In this document: piece by piece, positions 49,380 through 59,605 of the stretch | Layout: every line of letters starts with the position of its first letter | Numbering within the stretch: the stretch's first letter is position 1 | Source: Acanthosepion esculentum | Lineage: Eukaryota > Mollusca > Cephalopoda > Sepiida > Sepiidae | NCBI GenBank assembly: GCA_964036315.1 | Contig: OZ038485.1 | Location: forward strand, 100,726,102 to 100,790,101 | Length of the DNA: 64,000 bases | Direction: 5' to 3' | The notes under the pieces: generated by a model | The model's database searches: none | Told to the model about the DNA's origin: nothing | The model's input: the letters and a program-made list of their open reading frames with translations, nothing else | Translations under genes and position numbers: made by a program

Positions 49380-50515
49380 CACTGATTTGGTTGAATGTGG
49401 GGTCACCACTGCAATACCGAAGACAATGATAGAGTCGTGCTGTTCAACTCGAGAATGAAATCGTCTTGAACGGCCACTCTTCTAGATCTTTCTACATTAA
49501 TGCAGGCCTCACCAAGAGCTCTATCCTTGAACCTACGTTTTTCCTAATTTTCATCAATGACCTTCCTAATGGCATCAGTTCCCAGCTTTTTATCTATGAT
49601 TATGGTACGATTATTTATACCTGTGTTGATAGTAAGTCTGACTGGTTCGATAAATTGGTAGTTGATATCAATTCATCCGGTTGTTAGTCGGGGCAAGGAA
49701 TGGACTGTTAATTTTAACGACTCTGAAACAAAACTTCTCTCTATTAATCGTCTGAGAGAACCATTTCTGCCTTTCATCAGCATGGCTGATGCTAACCTCC
49801 AGGAGAATGACTCATTGCGCCTTCTCGGCCCAAAATTTTCCCATGACGTGAAATGAAAAGATTATATTGAATCAGTGACTAGTTTTGCTGCTAGGAATGT
49901 TTGTTCACTATGTCATTCTAGACAATTTTTCTTGTCCGAATCTATCTTATATATCTATATGTCTATCACTCATCCATGCTTTGAATATTACACCCACATA
50001 TGGTCTGGTGCTCCTGCTATATATTTAGCGATCATTGATAAAACCCGAAGAAGAATCTGCAATATCATTGGTCTTGAATCGGTACCTTGACTTCAGTTAC
50101 TTTCCCACCCCCATAATGTAGCTTCCTTGTGCCTTTTCTATAAATACTTTCATGGCAATTATCCTGATAAACTTTCTTCTTTGGTACTTTATGAATTTAA
50201 GAGCAGGATTAGATTGGTAGTAAGGTTTTATCATTTTGGTGTTGAATTGTCTAGATGTAACCGTAAGTTCTATGCTAACAGTTTCTTCTCTCGCACTTCT
50301 CACTTGTGGAACTCTCTTCCAGTTTCTTGTTCTACAGTCAAGTTTTATGTTCAAAAATATAAATGCAATATCAATCGTTAACTTCATTCTACTTAATTCC
50401 TGTTCTTTTATTTGTCTCTCTCCTTAATGTTTTTTTTTCTTTTTAATATCTTCTTTCACACTCAGTAACGTATTGTGTCTTGGTGGCTTTATTGCCTTGC
50501 TTGGGGTGAAAAACG
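49380..50515 (+). pseudogene. Jockey/CR1-like LINE, longest copy in the window (5'-truncated)
   Basis: Reads NGHSSRSFYINAGLTKSSIL and EPTFFLIFINDLPNGISSQL (RT motif B region). At motif C it reads FIYDYGTIIYTC where an ADD triad is expected, then WTVNFNDSETKLLSINRLRE, PFLPFISMADANLQE, LRLLGPKFSHDVK, FEYYTHIWSGAPAIYLAIID, KTRRRICNIIGLE, LCLFYKYFHGNYPDKL and CNRKFYANSFFSRTSHLWNS. The 3' end is TTGCCTTGCTTGGGGTGAAA at about 50,494-50,513. Several frameshifts and a destroyed YADD show it is dead. It shows that the 390-bp fragments elsewhere are the 3' end of this LINE. Confidence 0.85.
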
Positions 50516-50579
50516 AAAACTTGTAATAAAAGCTATAAAAAAAACAAATATCCCAGTATTATCAAATAAATAAGTAACA

Positions 50580-51075
50580 GACATACATACCAAGAAGGAA
50601 ATATTGCTGCCATATCTGGGCCTGTGCTGCCCAATCCTCACTCCAGCCTCGAGAGAGTTAAAAAGCGTTTACGCGGCCTTGTTGGTGATGAATTAATCTC
50701 CATCCTGGAAAACTCATCACACAGACAAAATGTTCCAGTCTTTCGCTACTATATCACTAATGCTATGACAGATGTTACATCTTGATTGTCACCTGCTCGA
50801 ATCTTCACATCTTGCACCCGCTATGCAGTGTTACCGGTAGCAAACCATTCTCATTCCCTACGTGTTCCTTTGATAAAAAGCAAGTCCCACTCGGATAGCT
50901 TCTTTCCCAGAACTAATACTTTGTGAAACAGACTCTTGAGGGAATGCTTCTCTGACAACTACACTCTTGGTCTCTTTAAGTTCAGGTTCAAACGATAACT
51001 ATCCCAATAGGTCTCATAATACACTCTTACTTCCCTGTCTTTTACATTCTCACTCCGAAACCGTCTACCTCGAGT
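50580..51075 (+). pseudogene. second LINE family, C-terminal fragment
   Basis: Reads AAISGPVLPNPHSSLERVKK, RLRGLVGDELISILENSSHR, a stop, then HSHSLRVPLIKSKSHSDSFF, PRTNTL, a stop, and NYTLGLFKFRFKR. The layout (GD...L..S..HR, then FFPRT..LWN.LP-type, then LFK) is that of a non-LTR RT C-terminus, but it differs from the LINE just upstream. Confidence 0.6.
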
Positions 51076-51285
51076 GGCTCTTGAGCCTTATCTTGACAGA
51101 ATTAATATTAATAAAACAATAATATAATTGAAAAAAAAACTTGACCATTGATGAGGCAACATTTACAAAATTGACACGATGCAATATTTGAAAAAAAAAA
51201 CCCAGATACAACACAAAAAATAATCAGAGAATTATGAATAGAAACCTCTTCGAAAACGACTTGCTGAGACATTATACAATTTATA

Positions 51286-51350
51286 TGCAAATTTTCACCG
51301 GAAGTTTGGAAAAAGCAGTGAAAAATATAGAATAAAACAGTTTTCTGTGG

Positions 51351-51415
<65 letters not shown>
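51286..51415. repeat. snap-back repeat family, copy 1, with (TA)n
   Basis: AATTTATATGCAAATTTTCACC, AAAAAGCAGTGAAAAATATAG and TTTTCTGTGGTTTTAAT are shared with 51,997-52,082, where the order is the same. A TA run follows. Confidence 0.75.
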
Positions 51416-51418
<3 letters not shown>

Positions 51419-51504
51419 CAAGTGTGGGATTGGTATATACGGAGTAAATTCCAATAACCAACAATTATTATTCTTTAAAGAGTGCTCAATACAGAGTAGA
51501 GCAG

Positions 51505-51675
51505 ATATAATCATTTATTTGAATATTACAACATAAATATGTTATAAAATCACTACAAAAATAGCCATTTTGTTTCAACACCTCTGGTGTCTTAAGACAC
51601 CAGAGGTGCTGAAACAAAATGGCTATTTTTGTAGTGATTTTATAACATATTTATGTTGTAATATTCAAATAAATG

Positions 51676-51682
<7 letters not shown>
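51505..51682. repeat. 178-bp near-perfect palindrome
   Basis: Two 89-bp arms meet at CTTAAG (51,591-51,596) with no spacer, and only one mismatch was found (CAACACC versus CAGCACC). One arm (AATATGTTATAAAATCACT and ATAGCCATTTTGTTTCA) recurs singly at 54,480-54,535. Confidence 0.9.
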
Positions 51683-51740
<58 letters not shown>

Positions 51741-51803
51741 GCATTAAAACCACAGAAATTGAAAAATATAGAATAAAACAGTTTTCTGTGGTTTTAATGC
51801 ATG

Positions 51804-51841
<38 letters not shown>

Positions 51842-51903
51842 CATGCATTAAAACCACAGAAATTGGAAAATATAGAATAAAACAGTTTTCTGTGGTTTTA
51901 ATG

Positions 51904-51987
<84 letters not shown>

Positions 51988-51996
51988 TATATATAC
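51683..51996. repeat. two tandem snap-back hairpins separated by (TA)n
   Basis: CATGCATTAAAACCACAGAAA and its complement TTTCTGTGGTTTTAATGCATG form a hairpin at 51,738-51,803, repeated at 51,840-51,905. The pieces between are TA runs. Confidence 0.85.
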
Positions 51997-52125
51997 AATT
52001 TACGTGCAATTTTTACCGGACGTTTTGAAAAAGCAGTGAAAAATATAGAATAATACAGCTTTCTGTGGTTTTAATGCATGTACATTCAGGTGAAAATTTG
52101 CATATAAATTGTATATATATATATA
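51997..52125. repeat. snap-back repeat family, last copy
   Basis: Direct repeat of the 51,286-51,358 block (AAAAAGCAGTGAAAAATATAG, CTTTCTGTGGTTTTAATGC), then its partial reverse complement CAGGTGAAAATTTGCATATA. Confidence 0.75.
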
Positions 52126-52530
52126 TCAACCAGATGTTAGGAGAGGGTTCAAACAATTAATTAAAATATATATTGATCTTAAACTTTATCACTCTGTATG
52201 TGACTTCATTCGATGTGCAAAAAGTTTATCCTTCCGCTAAAAGGTGACTCTGAATTTTAATTTCATAGTTGTGTTGTCAAAACCTGCTATGGCAACAGAA
52301 AACAACTTTGAGTAAAATTAATAAGTTCATAGCAATTGAGAAGTCATAAAGAAATGCAGTGGAAAAGGAAGTAATATTATTAATAAAGAGTGCTAAATGG
52401 AAATCAGAAAGTTTAGTACAGATGTAATTATTTTCAATGCATTTCGGAGGACCTATAACAAGGCATATGTTTTTCAGTCTGTTTCTGTATGTATTTTTTT
52501 GTTTGGGCTTTTTTTTCATATATGTTTTTG
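52126..52530. other. no feature recognised
   Basis: Unique-looking AT-rich DNA without recognisable coding content. Confidence 0.4.
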
Positions 52531-52574
52531 TGCTTATTTTTGGCCTGTGTGCTTGTTTTTGCGTTATTTGTATT

Positions 52575-52660
52575 TTGTGTTTGTGTGTGTATGTGTGTGT
52601 GTGCGTGTGTGTGTATGTGTGTGTGTGCGTGTGTGTGTGTGTGTATACGTGTGTGTTTTC
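52575..52660. repeat. imperfect (TG)n microsatellite
   Basis: TG run interrupted by TGCG and TATG. The Cys/Val-rich frames here are spurious. Confidence 0.9.
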
Positions 52661-52779
52661 GAGCTTCTCGAGCCATTATATTTTTTATTCACGCATATTT
52701 TGATAAAGTCCGCAATCCACAACCTTTTGTGTCATATCTCCTTCCTTTGCAATGATGTTGACCACTCTTGCCAATTTTC

Positions 52780-53795
52780 ACGTTCTTCTCCTCCTATTTC
52801 TCTCTCTCTCTCCCTCTCTCTGTCCTCCTTATCTCTTCTTTTTTTCTTGAATTTCCTTTCGCCTTATCCTCTTCCCTCTTTCTTTCTTTCTTTCTTTCTT
52901 TCTTTTAAATCACTCTATTTACTTCCCTGTATTTCTTTCTTTCGTTATTTTCCCCCTTCATTTTGAATTGCTTTTCTTTCTTTATTTGAGGACTTCTTTC
53001 ATTTTTTTTATCCATAGTGACACCATTGTTCTTCTTCCCTTAATGAACGCTTCTTTTTTTATTTAGTTTTTTTTTTCCTTCTTTTATTGATCACCACTCC
53101 TTTTCTTTGTTTCATCTTCATTCGAACTTCATTCCTTTTTTATTTTCTTCTTCTCCAGGACTTCTTTTTTAAAACTTTCTTTTCCTTCATTTTCTTCCTT
53201 ACCACCATTTCATTTTGCTTCTTTCTTTCTTCTCTTCCTCTTCTTTCGATTTCTTCTGTTTCTTTCTTTCTATCGCAATTTATTTTTATTTCTTACTTTC
53301 TTTCTTTCTTCTTCTCAATCTTCATTCATTTTTTCTTTTCTTTTTCTTTTTTTCTATTTTCCGTTTTTTTTTTTCCTTTTGTCATCATTTCTTTTTTTTC
53401 TTTTTTTTCTTTCTTCCTCCATCTTGGTCTTCATTCATTTTTCTTTAGTTTTCTTCCTTCCCGTTATCTTCCTTCTTTTTATTCATTTTCTTCTAATGAT
53501 CATCATTTCGTTTTCTTTCTTTTTTCCTTCTGATCTTCATAACTTTTTCTTCTTCATTGCACCTATCCATTGTTCATTTTCTTTCTTCTTCAACTGAGTT
53601 TTATACTTTCATTGTTTCTTCTTCATCATCTTTCATTTTTTAACGGTTTCTCCTTCTTTAGATTTTCGTTCTTTTTTTCTTCATTTGTTTCTATTTTTCG
53701 ATCTTCACTACATTTTCGCTTCTTCTTCTTCTTCTTCTTCTTCTTCTTCTTCTTCTTCTTCTTCTTCTTCTTCTTCTTCTTCTTTTCATTTGTCT
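52780..53795. repeat. about 1-kb pyrimidine tract with (CTTT)n and (TTC)n
   Basis: Almost all C/T on the + strand, with loose CTTTCTTT repeats and a pure (TTC)n block at about 53,717-53,784. Phe/Ser-rich frames through it are artefacts. Complementary in character to the purine tracts at 43,250 and 57,202. Confidence 0.9.
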
Positions 53796-54007
53796 AGTGA
53801 ACCGGTCCCAGGGACCCTCTCCTGAAAATCAACACACACCCTGTTCCACCTTTCTTCTTTCAGCCTACATTAAACGTGACTCAAAGACCACATGTGTCCG
53901 CTGTCGCCGCTAACCCAACATCCTGACCCGTCATACCTCGTCCCACCGTCTGTCCACTGTCTTTCTTCAATAGGGCATACTCGCTCTTTATTTTAGAACC
54001 AGCTAAG

Positions 54008-54172
54008 ATGTCTAACAGACAGAAAAAAAAATTGACAGACGAACCTGGGAAGCCTTTCCGGTCGCCTCAACTACTTAGGGAAGCGATTATTGATTGTGTT
54101 TCTTCCCTTCAACGAGAAAAATATTCTTATCGTACCATTTCCATGGTGCTCCAACGCAATCGTTTATTATGA
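54008..54172 (+). CDS. unidentified 54-codon open frame, possible host exon
   Basis: ATG at 54,008 opens a frame beginning MSNRQKKKLTDEPGKPF and continuing RSPQLLREAIIDC and LQREKYSYRTISMVL to a TGA at 54,170. Composition is unlike the simple repeats around it: mixed charged and hydrophobic residues with a helix-like middle. A pyrimidine-rich stretch ending TTTATTTTAG lies just upstream of the ATG and could be a splice acceptor. I do not recognise the family. It could equally be a chance frame in unique DNA. Confidence 0.25.
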   Translation: MSNRQKKKLTDEPGKPFRSPQLLREAIIDCVSSLQREKYSYRTISMVLQRNRLL

Positions 54173-54186
54173 AACAATGAGGTATA

Positions 54187-54199
54187 CATATATATATAA

Positions 54200-54258
<59 letters not shown>

Positions 54259-54280
54259 CACGCGCGTGTGTGTGTGTATG
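54187..54280. repeat. (TA)n-(TG)n microsatellite
   Basis: Short TA runs, then TG with a CACGCGCG interruption. Confidence 0.95.
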
Positions 54281-54374
54281 TGAATGAATTACACACAAAG
54301 TGCTGGTGTTATAGAAACAGTGCTCAATGTTATATAACAGAGCTGTAAAGTATATATATTAATGAATATAATAG

Positions 54375-54435
54375 CATTTTCACTACTCAGAGTCTCATGC
54401 TAAACGCAAACTCCATGAAACTCTGAGTAGTGCAA
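54375..54435. repeat. hairpin CACTACTCAGAGT...ACTCTGAGTAGTG
   Basis: A 13-bp perfect stem, extended by TCATG/CATGA with small internal offsets, closes a loop of about 14 nt. It resembles structured termini of retroelements but is not a hammerhead core. Confidence 0.8.
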
Positions 54436-54474
54436 AGGGTGTGGGATATGTATATTCATTATATATATAATTAT

Positions 54475-54884
54475 TTATTCGAAAATTATAACATAAATAT
54501 GTTATAAAATCACTCCAAAAATAGCCATTTTGTTTCAAAACTTCTTATCAAGTGATGATGTTGAATGTAGAATAAAGGGTTTTAAAAGGTCCAAATCAAT
54601 CAAACAGCCCACGTTAGGGGAAACGCTTTTACATAAGCTGGAATGACCAATCAAAATGCAAGTATATGAGAATTCAAAAAACTTGACAACGAACTAAGGT
54701 TATAATAATTACTTAATGCTTTAATGTTGAGGTTAGACTAAAATAGAACTTATTCTAACTAATAAGTATTAAATTATAGGATAAAATTTGAAATTAAAAA
54801 TTACCCATTTTAAAATTTTAATTTAATCTATATTAAGTAGGTTATTGGAATTTAATCCGTATACACCAATCATATACTTGGTTC

Positions 54885-54895
<11 letters not shown>
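54475..54895 (-). repeat. second copy of the 51.4-51.6 kb repeat family
   Basis: 54,480-54,535 matches one palindrome arm (AACATAAATATGTTATAAAA, ATAGCCATTTTGTTTCAA). 54,840-54,890 (GTTATTGGAATTTAATCCG, CACCAATCATATACTTGG) is the reverse complement type of 51,417-51,465. The two blocks are joined here by about 300 bp of sequence absent from the first locus. Confidence 0.7.
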
Positions 54896-54940
<45 letters not shown>

Positions 54941-54947
54941 TGACTAA

Positions 54948-55032
<85 letters not shown>

Positions 55033-55048
55033 GTGTGTGTGTGTGTGT
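54886..55048. repeat. (TA)n-(CT)n-(TA)n-(TG)n compound microsatellite
   Basis: Successive TA, CT, TA and TG runs interrupted by CAGTGACTAA. Confidence 0.95.
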
Positions 55049-55049
55049 G

Positions 55050-55168
55050 TGGATGGCAGAACAGCGTTTGGGAGAAATAACAAAAAGACAAAACTTATTA
55101 GGTGCTAGAAAGGACAGGAAGATGTCGAGGGCCATGATCACCTATGTCCTGAAGGGATACGGTATATA
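55050..55168 (+). pseudogene. RTE-like LINE, last 40 codons
   Basis: Reads [39 protein letters not shown] and a stop, homologous to 41,160-41,279. It is severely 5'-truncated and abuts a microsatellite. Confidence 0.85.
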
Positions 55169-55169
55169 A

Positions 55170-56260
55170 AAGAAGTGTCAACACCAATTCTTAGTTTGTG
55201 AACTTTTTGTCTAATTACTGTTGCTTTGTCTTGCATATATTTTTTGTTTGCTTTATATTATTTTTTGCCCCAGTTTTTTTCTTTTTTTTCTCTTGTTATT
55301 GTTTATTGCAAACTTTGTCAATTCCATTTGTTGGGCAGTGTAACCATTTACATTGAACCATGGCTACTTACTCTACATAAAGTCAAGAGTTGAAAAAAAA
55401 AGATCACAGAAAGCAATTGATGACTGGTTCAACAAAATATTGTGGATAATTACAAGTGTCCTGCTGGTAATTCAGCTCTTCTACTAGCCTGCTAGGAATA
55501 TGGATCAAGTTGAACCAATTGATGAAAAGATGAAATATCAAACACATCTTATCTTACTCAGTTCCGTCTTGTCTTGTTTTGGAGTAAATACTGAACCATG
55601 TCCACTCATACAAGAAACGCAGAAGTGACTTCCGTTGGGATAAACGCATTAATTTTTTTAGTATCAGACAGAAAAGAAACAGGTCATAATTTTAATTTTG
55701 AAAAATCTACCTTATTTAAAAAACAAAAAACAAAAAAACATGCAAACTAATGTGGAAAACATATCTGGAATATATATTAATAAATAGTCAGTCTATAGTA
55801 ATATTGATAATCATCATACAATAAATACAGATACAAAGGACTCTCCAAACTTCTACACATCACCAACATTCGTAAGACCTCTCCCTAAAGAACGTAAGAC
55901 TTGGACATTTGCCAATGTCGTAAGTTAGTATTACATATTCGCTTCCAATATTCGTCATGTATCTCATACAATTAAAATACACTCACGGAAGGCCCATCGT
56001 TCCGAATGCGGTCGAATGACATTTTTAACGTGGGGTTGCCGCGTGTACATAAGATTCGCAGCCAAAACAAGTCCAATTCTTTTAGGAGTTAATATTCTTT
56101 TAATGATTACATTTTTAATACAGATTTAAATCATGTTATCATTTCAAGAATTAAACATAAACACAGGCGTCATTAGGTTGGCACGCAACGTCCACACAAA
56201 AATTGAAAATTAAACAAACACAGAATTTAAAAACTGGGGCCTACATGTACAACGACAAAG
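55170..56260. other. no feature recognised
   Basis: AT-rich DNA with short A-rich tracts (55,720-55,740). No family recognised on either strand. Confidence 0.4.
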
Positions 56261-56264
56261 AGTT

Positions 56265-56500
56265 ATAGTGGTGCTTACTGAAGATTTATTGAGTGATATT
56301 TATTTCTGCTTTAACAGAGGGGATGGGAAAGGCTGGTCTTCAGCTGTTCTCTCTTTAACTGACCCAAACAAATTACAATATTGCTTATGCCAAAACAGCA
56401 CATTCTTACTTACCATTTCCAACTACAGTCACCGTAATACCACAATGTCTCTATGAAGTTCTAACTAGTCCCCATATGCACAATTTCATGGGTTTTTCCC
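56265..56500 (+). mobile_element. unclassified interspersed repeat, copy 2
   Basis: Homologous over most of its length to 33,396-33,640 (GAGTGATATTTATTTC, CATTCTTACTTACC, CACCGTAATACC versus CACCATAATACC, CTAACTAGTC). Two dispersed copies, one of them a clear insertion, show that it is mobile or was once mobile. Confidence 0.65.
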
Positions 56501-57200
56501 TAACATGAGGACTGCGATCCGCAAGTACTTTCTATATCTGATGGTGATATATTCAAAAAAAAAACAGAGCTTCCTTACGTAGTATCTGTCTAGGCCGGGC
56601 AGTGTTCCAGGCAAGGCAAGGCCTCGTCCGTGCAAAAAAAATAAATAAATAAGCAAATTCATTTGACTCCTGGAAGCTGACTGACAAAGCTGACTAATTT
56701 CATCAGTCTAAGAAGTGACGTTAATAAGCGACCGTCACGTGTTACACGTGATATCATCTCAAGGAAAGGGAGATAACTTTCTTTTGCATCACTACAATGG
56801 TGAAAAGTATCCTATTCTTTTGATTGTTTAAGTTTTAGAATTCTTCGCGTATCGTACAACGATTTACTGTATTTTATTTTGTTTTATTTTTATTTTTCAT
56901 TTTTTGTTCTTGTTTTGTTTTATTCGTTTTTGTTTTTATGCTTTTAAAAAGTCTATCCACTGCAATTCTCTAAACAAGACTCGCTCGTTGATTTTATAAA
57001 GTGTAACTAATGCTGGGGCAAGTGTGTCCAAAAACGAATTACATTTGTATGGATAAACTATAAAATGGTTGAAACGTTCGCAATTAACTTTTGTTAAACA
57101 TGTAGAGGTTTTTATTCGCACTCAAAAAATACGACATTCCTTTCAGACCAACGAATTCTATAAATGATTATATTAGTTAAACTCTTCGGGGATGTTTGTT
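56501..57200. other. no feature recognised
   Basis: Mixed sequence, including a CCGGGCAGTG...GGCAAGGCAAGGCC patch and an AT-rich stretch (56,870-56,940). No coding family recognised. Confidence 0.4.
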
Positions 57201-57201
57201 G

Positions 57202-57260
<59 letters not shown>

Positions 57261-58080
57261 AAATAATGTAAAAATAGAACAATAATAAAAATAAGAGAGA
57301 AACAGGAGAAAAATAGAAAGAGAGAAAGAAATCAAGAGGTTAAGAAAATAAAGAAGAAAGGAGAATAATAAAATAAATAGAAACGGTAGAATAAGAAAGA
57401 AAGAATGCGTTTAAGAAAGAAGAAGAAAAAGAACTCTAATAAGAAAATGAGTTGAATGGTAGAATAAGAAAGAAAGAAAGAAAGAAAAAAGAAAGAAAGA
57501 AAAAAGAAAGAAAAAAGAAAGAATAGAAAGAAGAAAGAAAGAAAGAATGCGTTTAAGAAAGAAGAAGAAAAAAAACACTAATAAGAAAATGAGTCGAAAC
57601 GGTAGAATAAGAAAGAAAGAAAGAAAGAAAGAAAGAAAAGAAAGAAAAAAGAAAGAAAGAATGCCTTAAGAAAGAAGAAGAAAAAGAACACTAATAAGAA
57701 AATGAGTCGAAAGCGCAGCATAAGAAAGAAAGCGGTTAAGAAAGAAGAAGAAAAAGTACGCTAATAAGAAAATGAATAGAAACGGCAGAATAAGAAAGAA
57801 TGAAAGAAAGAAAGAAAGATTTGTAAAAAACAAAATGAGCGAAGAGGCAAAAAAGAAAAGCAAAAAATGAATGGGAGTCAATGAAAAACGAAGCGAGGAG
57901 AGAAATAGAAAAACAAAGAAAGACGAAAGGAGAGTGTGAAAAAGAAAAACAGAAAATGATACAGCGAAAGGGTAGAAAAAAGAATGTGATTAGAAAAAGA
58001 AAATAGTGTAAAGAGAACTTGGCATATTACAAAAAAAAAAACAAAAAAAAACAAGAAAGAAAAACAGGTGGGAAAGAGAA
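57202..58080. repeat. (GAAA)n tract and purine-rich tandem repeat
   Basis: Pure (GAAA)n at about 57,203-57,262, then purine-rich DNA with an imperfect unit (AAGAAAGAAGAAGAAAAAGAA, then CTAATAAGAAAATGAGT, then GGTAGAATAAGAAAG) recurring near 57,405, 57,545, 57,659 and 57,730. Confidence 0.9.
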
Positions 58081-58135
58081 AGAAAGGGTTTTTTCTTTTT
58101 CGAAAACCGAGTAGCCTTCGCCGTATTTAGCCGCC

Positions 58136-58300
58136 ATGTTTGAACAAGACACTCTATGGCGTGTGTCTGAGTTGACAGGTCGACGGGTGAAATTTCTCCA
58201 CGGAGACGTAAAAGGGCCCGAAGGAGATGAAGACAAAGTAAATATGAATTGGATGAGGGGACAAAGAAAAGGCCAGAAGGCGAGAAAGAATTACAAATGA
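58136..58300 (+). CDS. unidentified 54-codon open frame with strong start context
   Basis: The start lies in GCCGCCATGT, a near-ideal animal initiation context. The frame begins MFEQDTLWRVSELTGRRVKF and runs through LHGDVKGPEGDEDK to a TGA at 58,298. A possible splice donor (AAAGTAAAT) follows the DEDK codons, so the real exon might end near 58,230. The local base composition (58,100-58,400) is more GC- and CpG-rich than the surroundings. I do not recognise the protein. It may be a host first exon or chance. Confidence 0.25.
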   Translation: MFEQDTLWRVSELTGRRVKFLHGDVKGPEGDEDKVNMNWMRGQRKGQKARKNYK

Positions 58301-58752
58301 TGTCAAAACCCAACAGCGTAAACAGTGCATCTCCCGTGGGAGTCGGGGGCGTGTCTTTGGGGATAAGGGCTGGGAGGAAATCAGTGCAGCAGACGCGAAA
58401 ACGGTTGCGGGGACGGCGGATGTTTTTACACAGTGAATAAAGAGTGGAACCAGTTGCTAGATTATCAGCGACCTACTCTTGAGCTTCAGAGAAAATAAAA
58501 AGGCATTGAGTGGTATGGGGAAAACAGAGACTGAACGAGATACTGACGGGGCAGGGGGCTTACATGAAAGGGATATAAAAAAAAGAATGAAAATAGATGA
58601 CGATAGATAGGTTTTTAAAAGAATGCGTTCGATTTTTCGAAGAATGACACTTGTGTGAGAATCCTCGAGTTGTTTTGAACGAAATAGACTGATGGTCAGT
58701 GTTGTGAGGGTCCTGATGGCGATGATGAGGAGGAACATAGGTGGAACAATGG

Positions 58753-58793
58753 ATTCTTCTTCTTCTTCTTCTTCTTCTTCTTCTTCTTCTTCT
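58753..58793. repeat. (TTC)n microsatellite
   Basis: About 13 TTC units adjoining an RTE tail. Confidence 0.95.
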
Positions 58794-58930
58794 ATACACC
58801 GTGTCCCTTCAAGACGAGAGCGATTATGTCTCTCCACAATTTCCTGTTCTTTGTAGCTCTTAGAAAAGTTTGACTTTTTCTATATCTCCTAATCTCTGTT
58901 CTGCTATCCATTTGAACAAGATTCTTCTTC
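58793..58930 (-). pseudogene. RTE-like LINE, C-terminal tail
   Basis: The minus strand reads LVQMDSRTEIRRYRKSQ, TFLRATKNRKLWRDIIAL, VLKGHGV and a stop at 58,793. It is the same tail as at 1,860 and 32,880, which proves that the satellite-flanking sequences are RTE 3' ends. Confidence 0.85.
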
Positions 58931-58935
58931 TTGTT

Positions 58936-58964
58936 CTTCATCATCATCATCATCAGCAGCAGCG

Positions 58965-59018
<54 letters not shown>
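58936..59018. repeat. (CAT)n microsatellite
   Basis: CAT/CAG/CCA triplets, then a long (CAT)n. Poly-His and poly-Met frames are spurious. Confidence 0.95.
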
Positions 59019-59023
59019 AGGAC

Positions 59024-59290
59024 ACATGGCCCAGTGGATAAAGACGTTGGTCAGATCCAGTGGCTAGACCCAAACAGTTGTGTGTTCAATACCAGGCCAC
59101 AGCAGTGGTGAATCAAAACGTGGGGAGTTGAGTTAAAGGGAAATAACTGAGACATCCAGAAGAGGCATGGCACGTGGAACTAGAAAAATCTACCCCCCCC
59201 CCGGTGGACGAAATAAAAGTTTCTGTTCGAGACTCCAAACACCTGAAGAAGGCAGGAGCGTACAACGGTCGAAACGTTATGAGCATGGCA
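59024..59290 (+). mobile_element. tRNA-derived SINE with CTGAAGAAGG...CGAAACGTTA body
   Basis: The head has an A-box-like TGGCCCAGTGGATAAAGACG and a B-box-like GTGTGTTCAATACC. The body ends with CACCTGAAGAAGGCAGGAGC and GGTCGAAACGTTATGAG. The latter superficially resembles the hammerhead core spacing, but no stem II forms, so I treat it as a SINE body. Confidence 0.6.
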
Positions 59291-59339
59291 ATGAAGATGA
59301 GGATAACAGTCGAAAATAATGTAAATAAGGCAAAATTTT

Positions 59340-59605
59340 CCTGATCATTTTTGAAAGGCCTCTTTCACCATCCAAATGCTCCTTCGGATTTCGGTGTCAC
59401 ATTTTCCATCCCCTGTTTCAGATATTTAAATTCTTGTACTGACTTGATTTCGTTATCTTCAAATTGTATTTCATATGCTGGGCTACTCCATTTTCTGACA
59501 ACCATGCATTGTCTTCTTGCAGTTACTTTTTAATCCTTTTTTTTTTTCTCGCATATGCTCATGTTTATGCTTAGTCCCCTCTTCACACTCTTCGTTGCTA
59601 CCTTC
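59340..59605 (-). pseudogene. RTE-like LINE fragment B
   Basis: The minus strand reads ATKSVKRG-type residues, then RRQCMVVRKWSSPAYEIQFE, DNEIKSVQEFKYL and, shifted, the DTEI-like end. It covers the region just after the YADD motif. It directly follows fragment A in the same orientation. Confidence 0.7.

Noticed and set aside
53087..53797. Phe-rich multi-hundred-base frames as membrane proteins
   Set aside because: They arise from the C/T-rich low-complexity tract and occur in all three frames.
58870..59067. Poly-His or poly-Met proteins
   Set aside because: They are translations of a (CAT)n microsatellite.
59243..59282. CTGAAGAAGG...GTCGAAAC as a hammerhead
   Set aside because: The intervening 20 or so bases do not form a stem II and no stem III/cleavage site follows. 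Better explained as a conserved SINE body.
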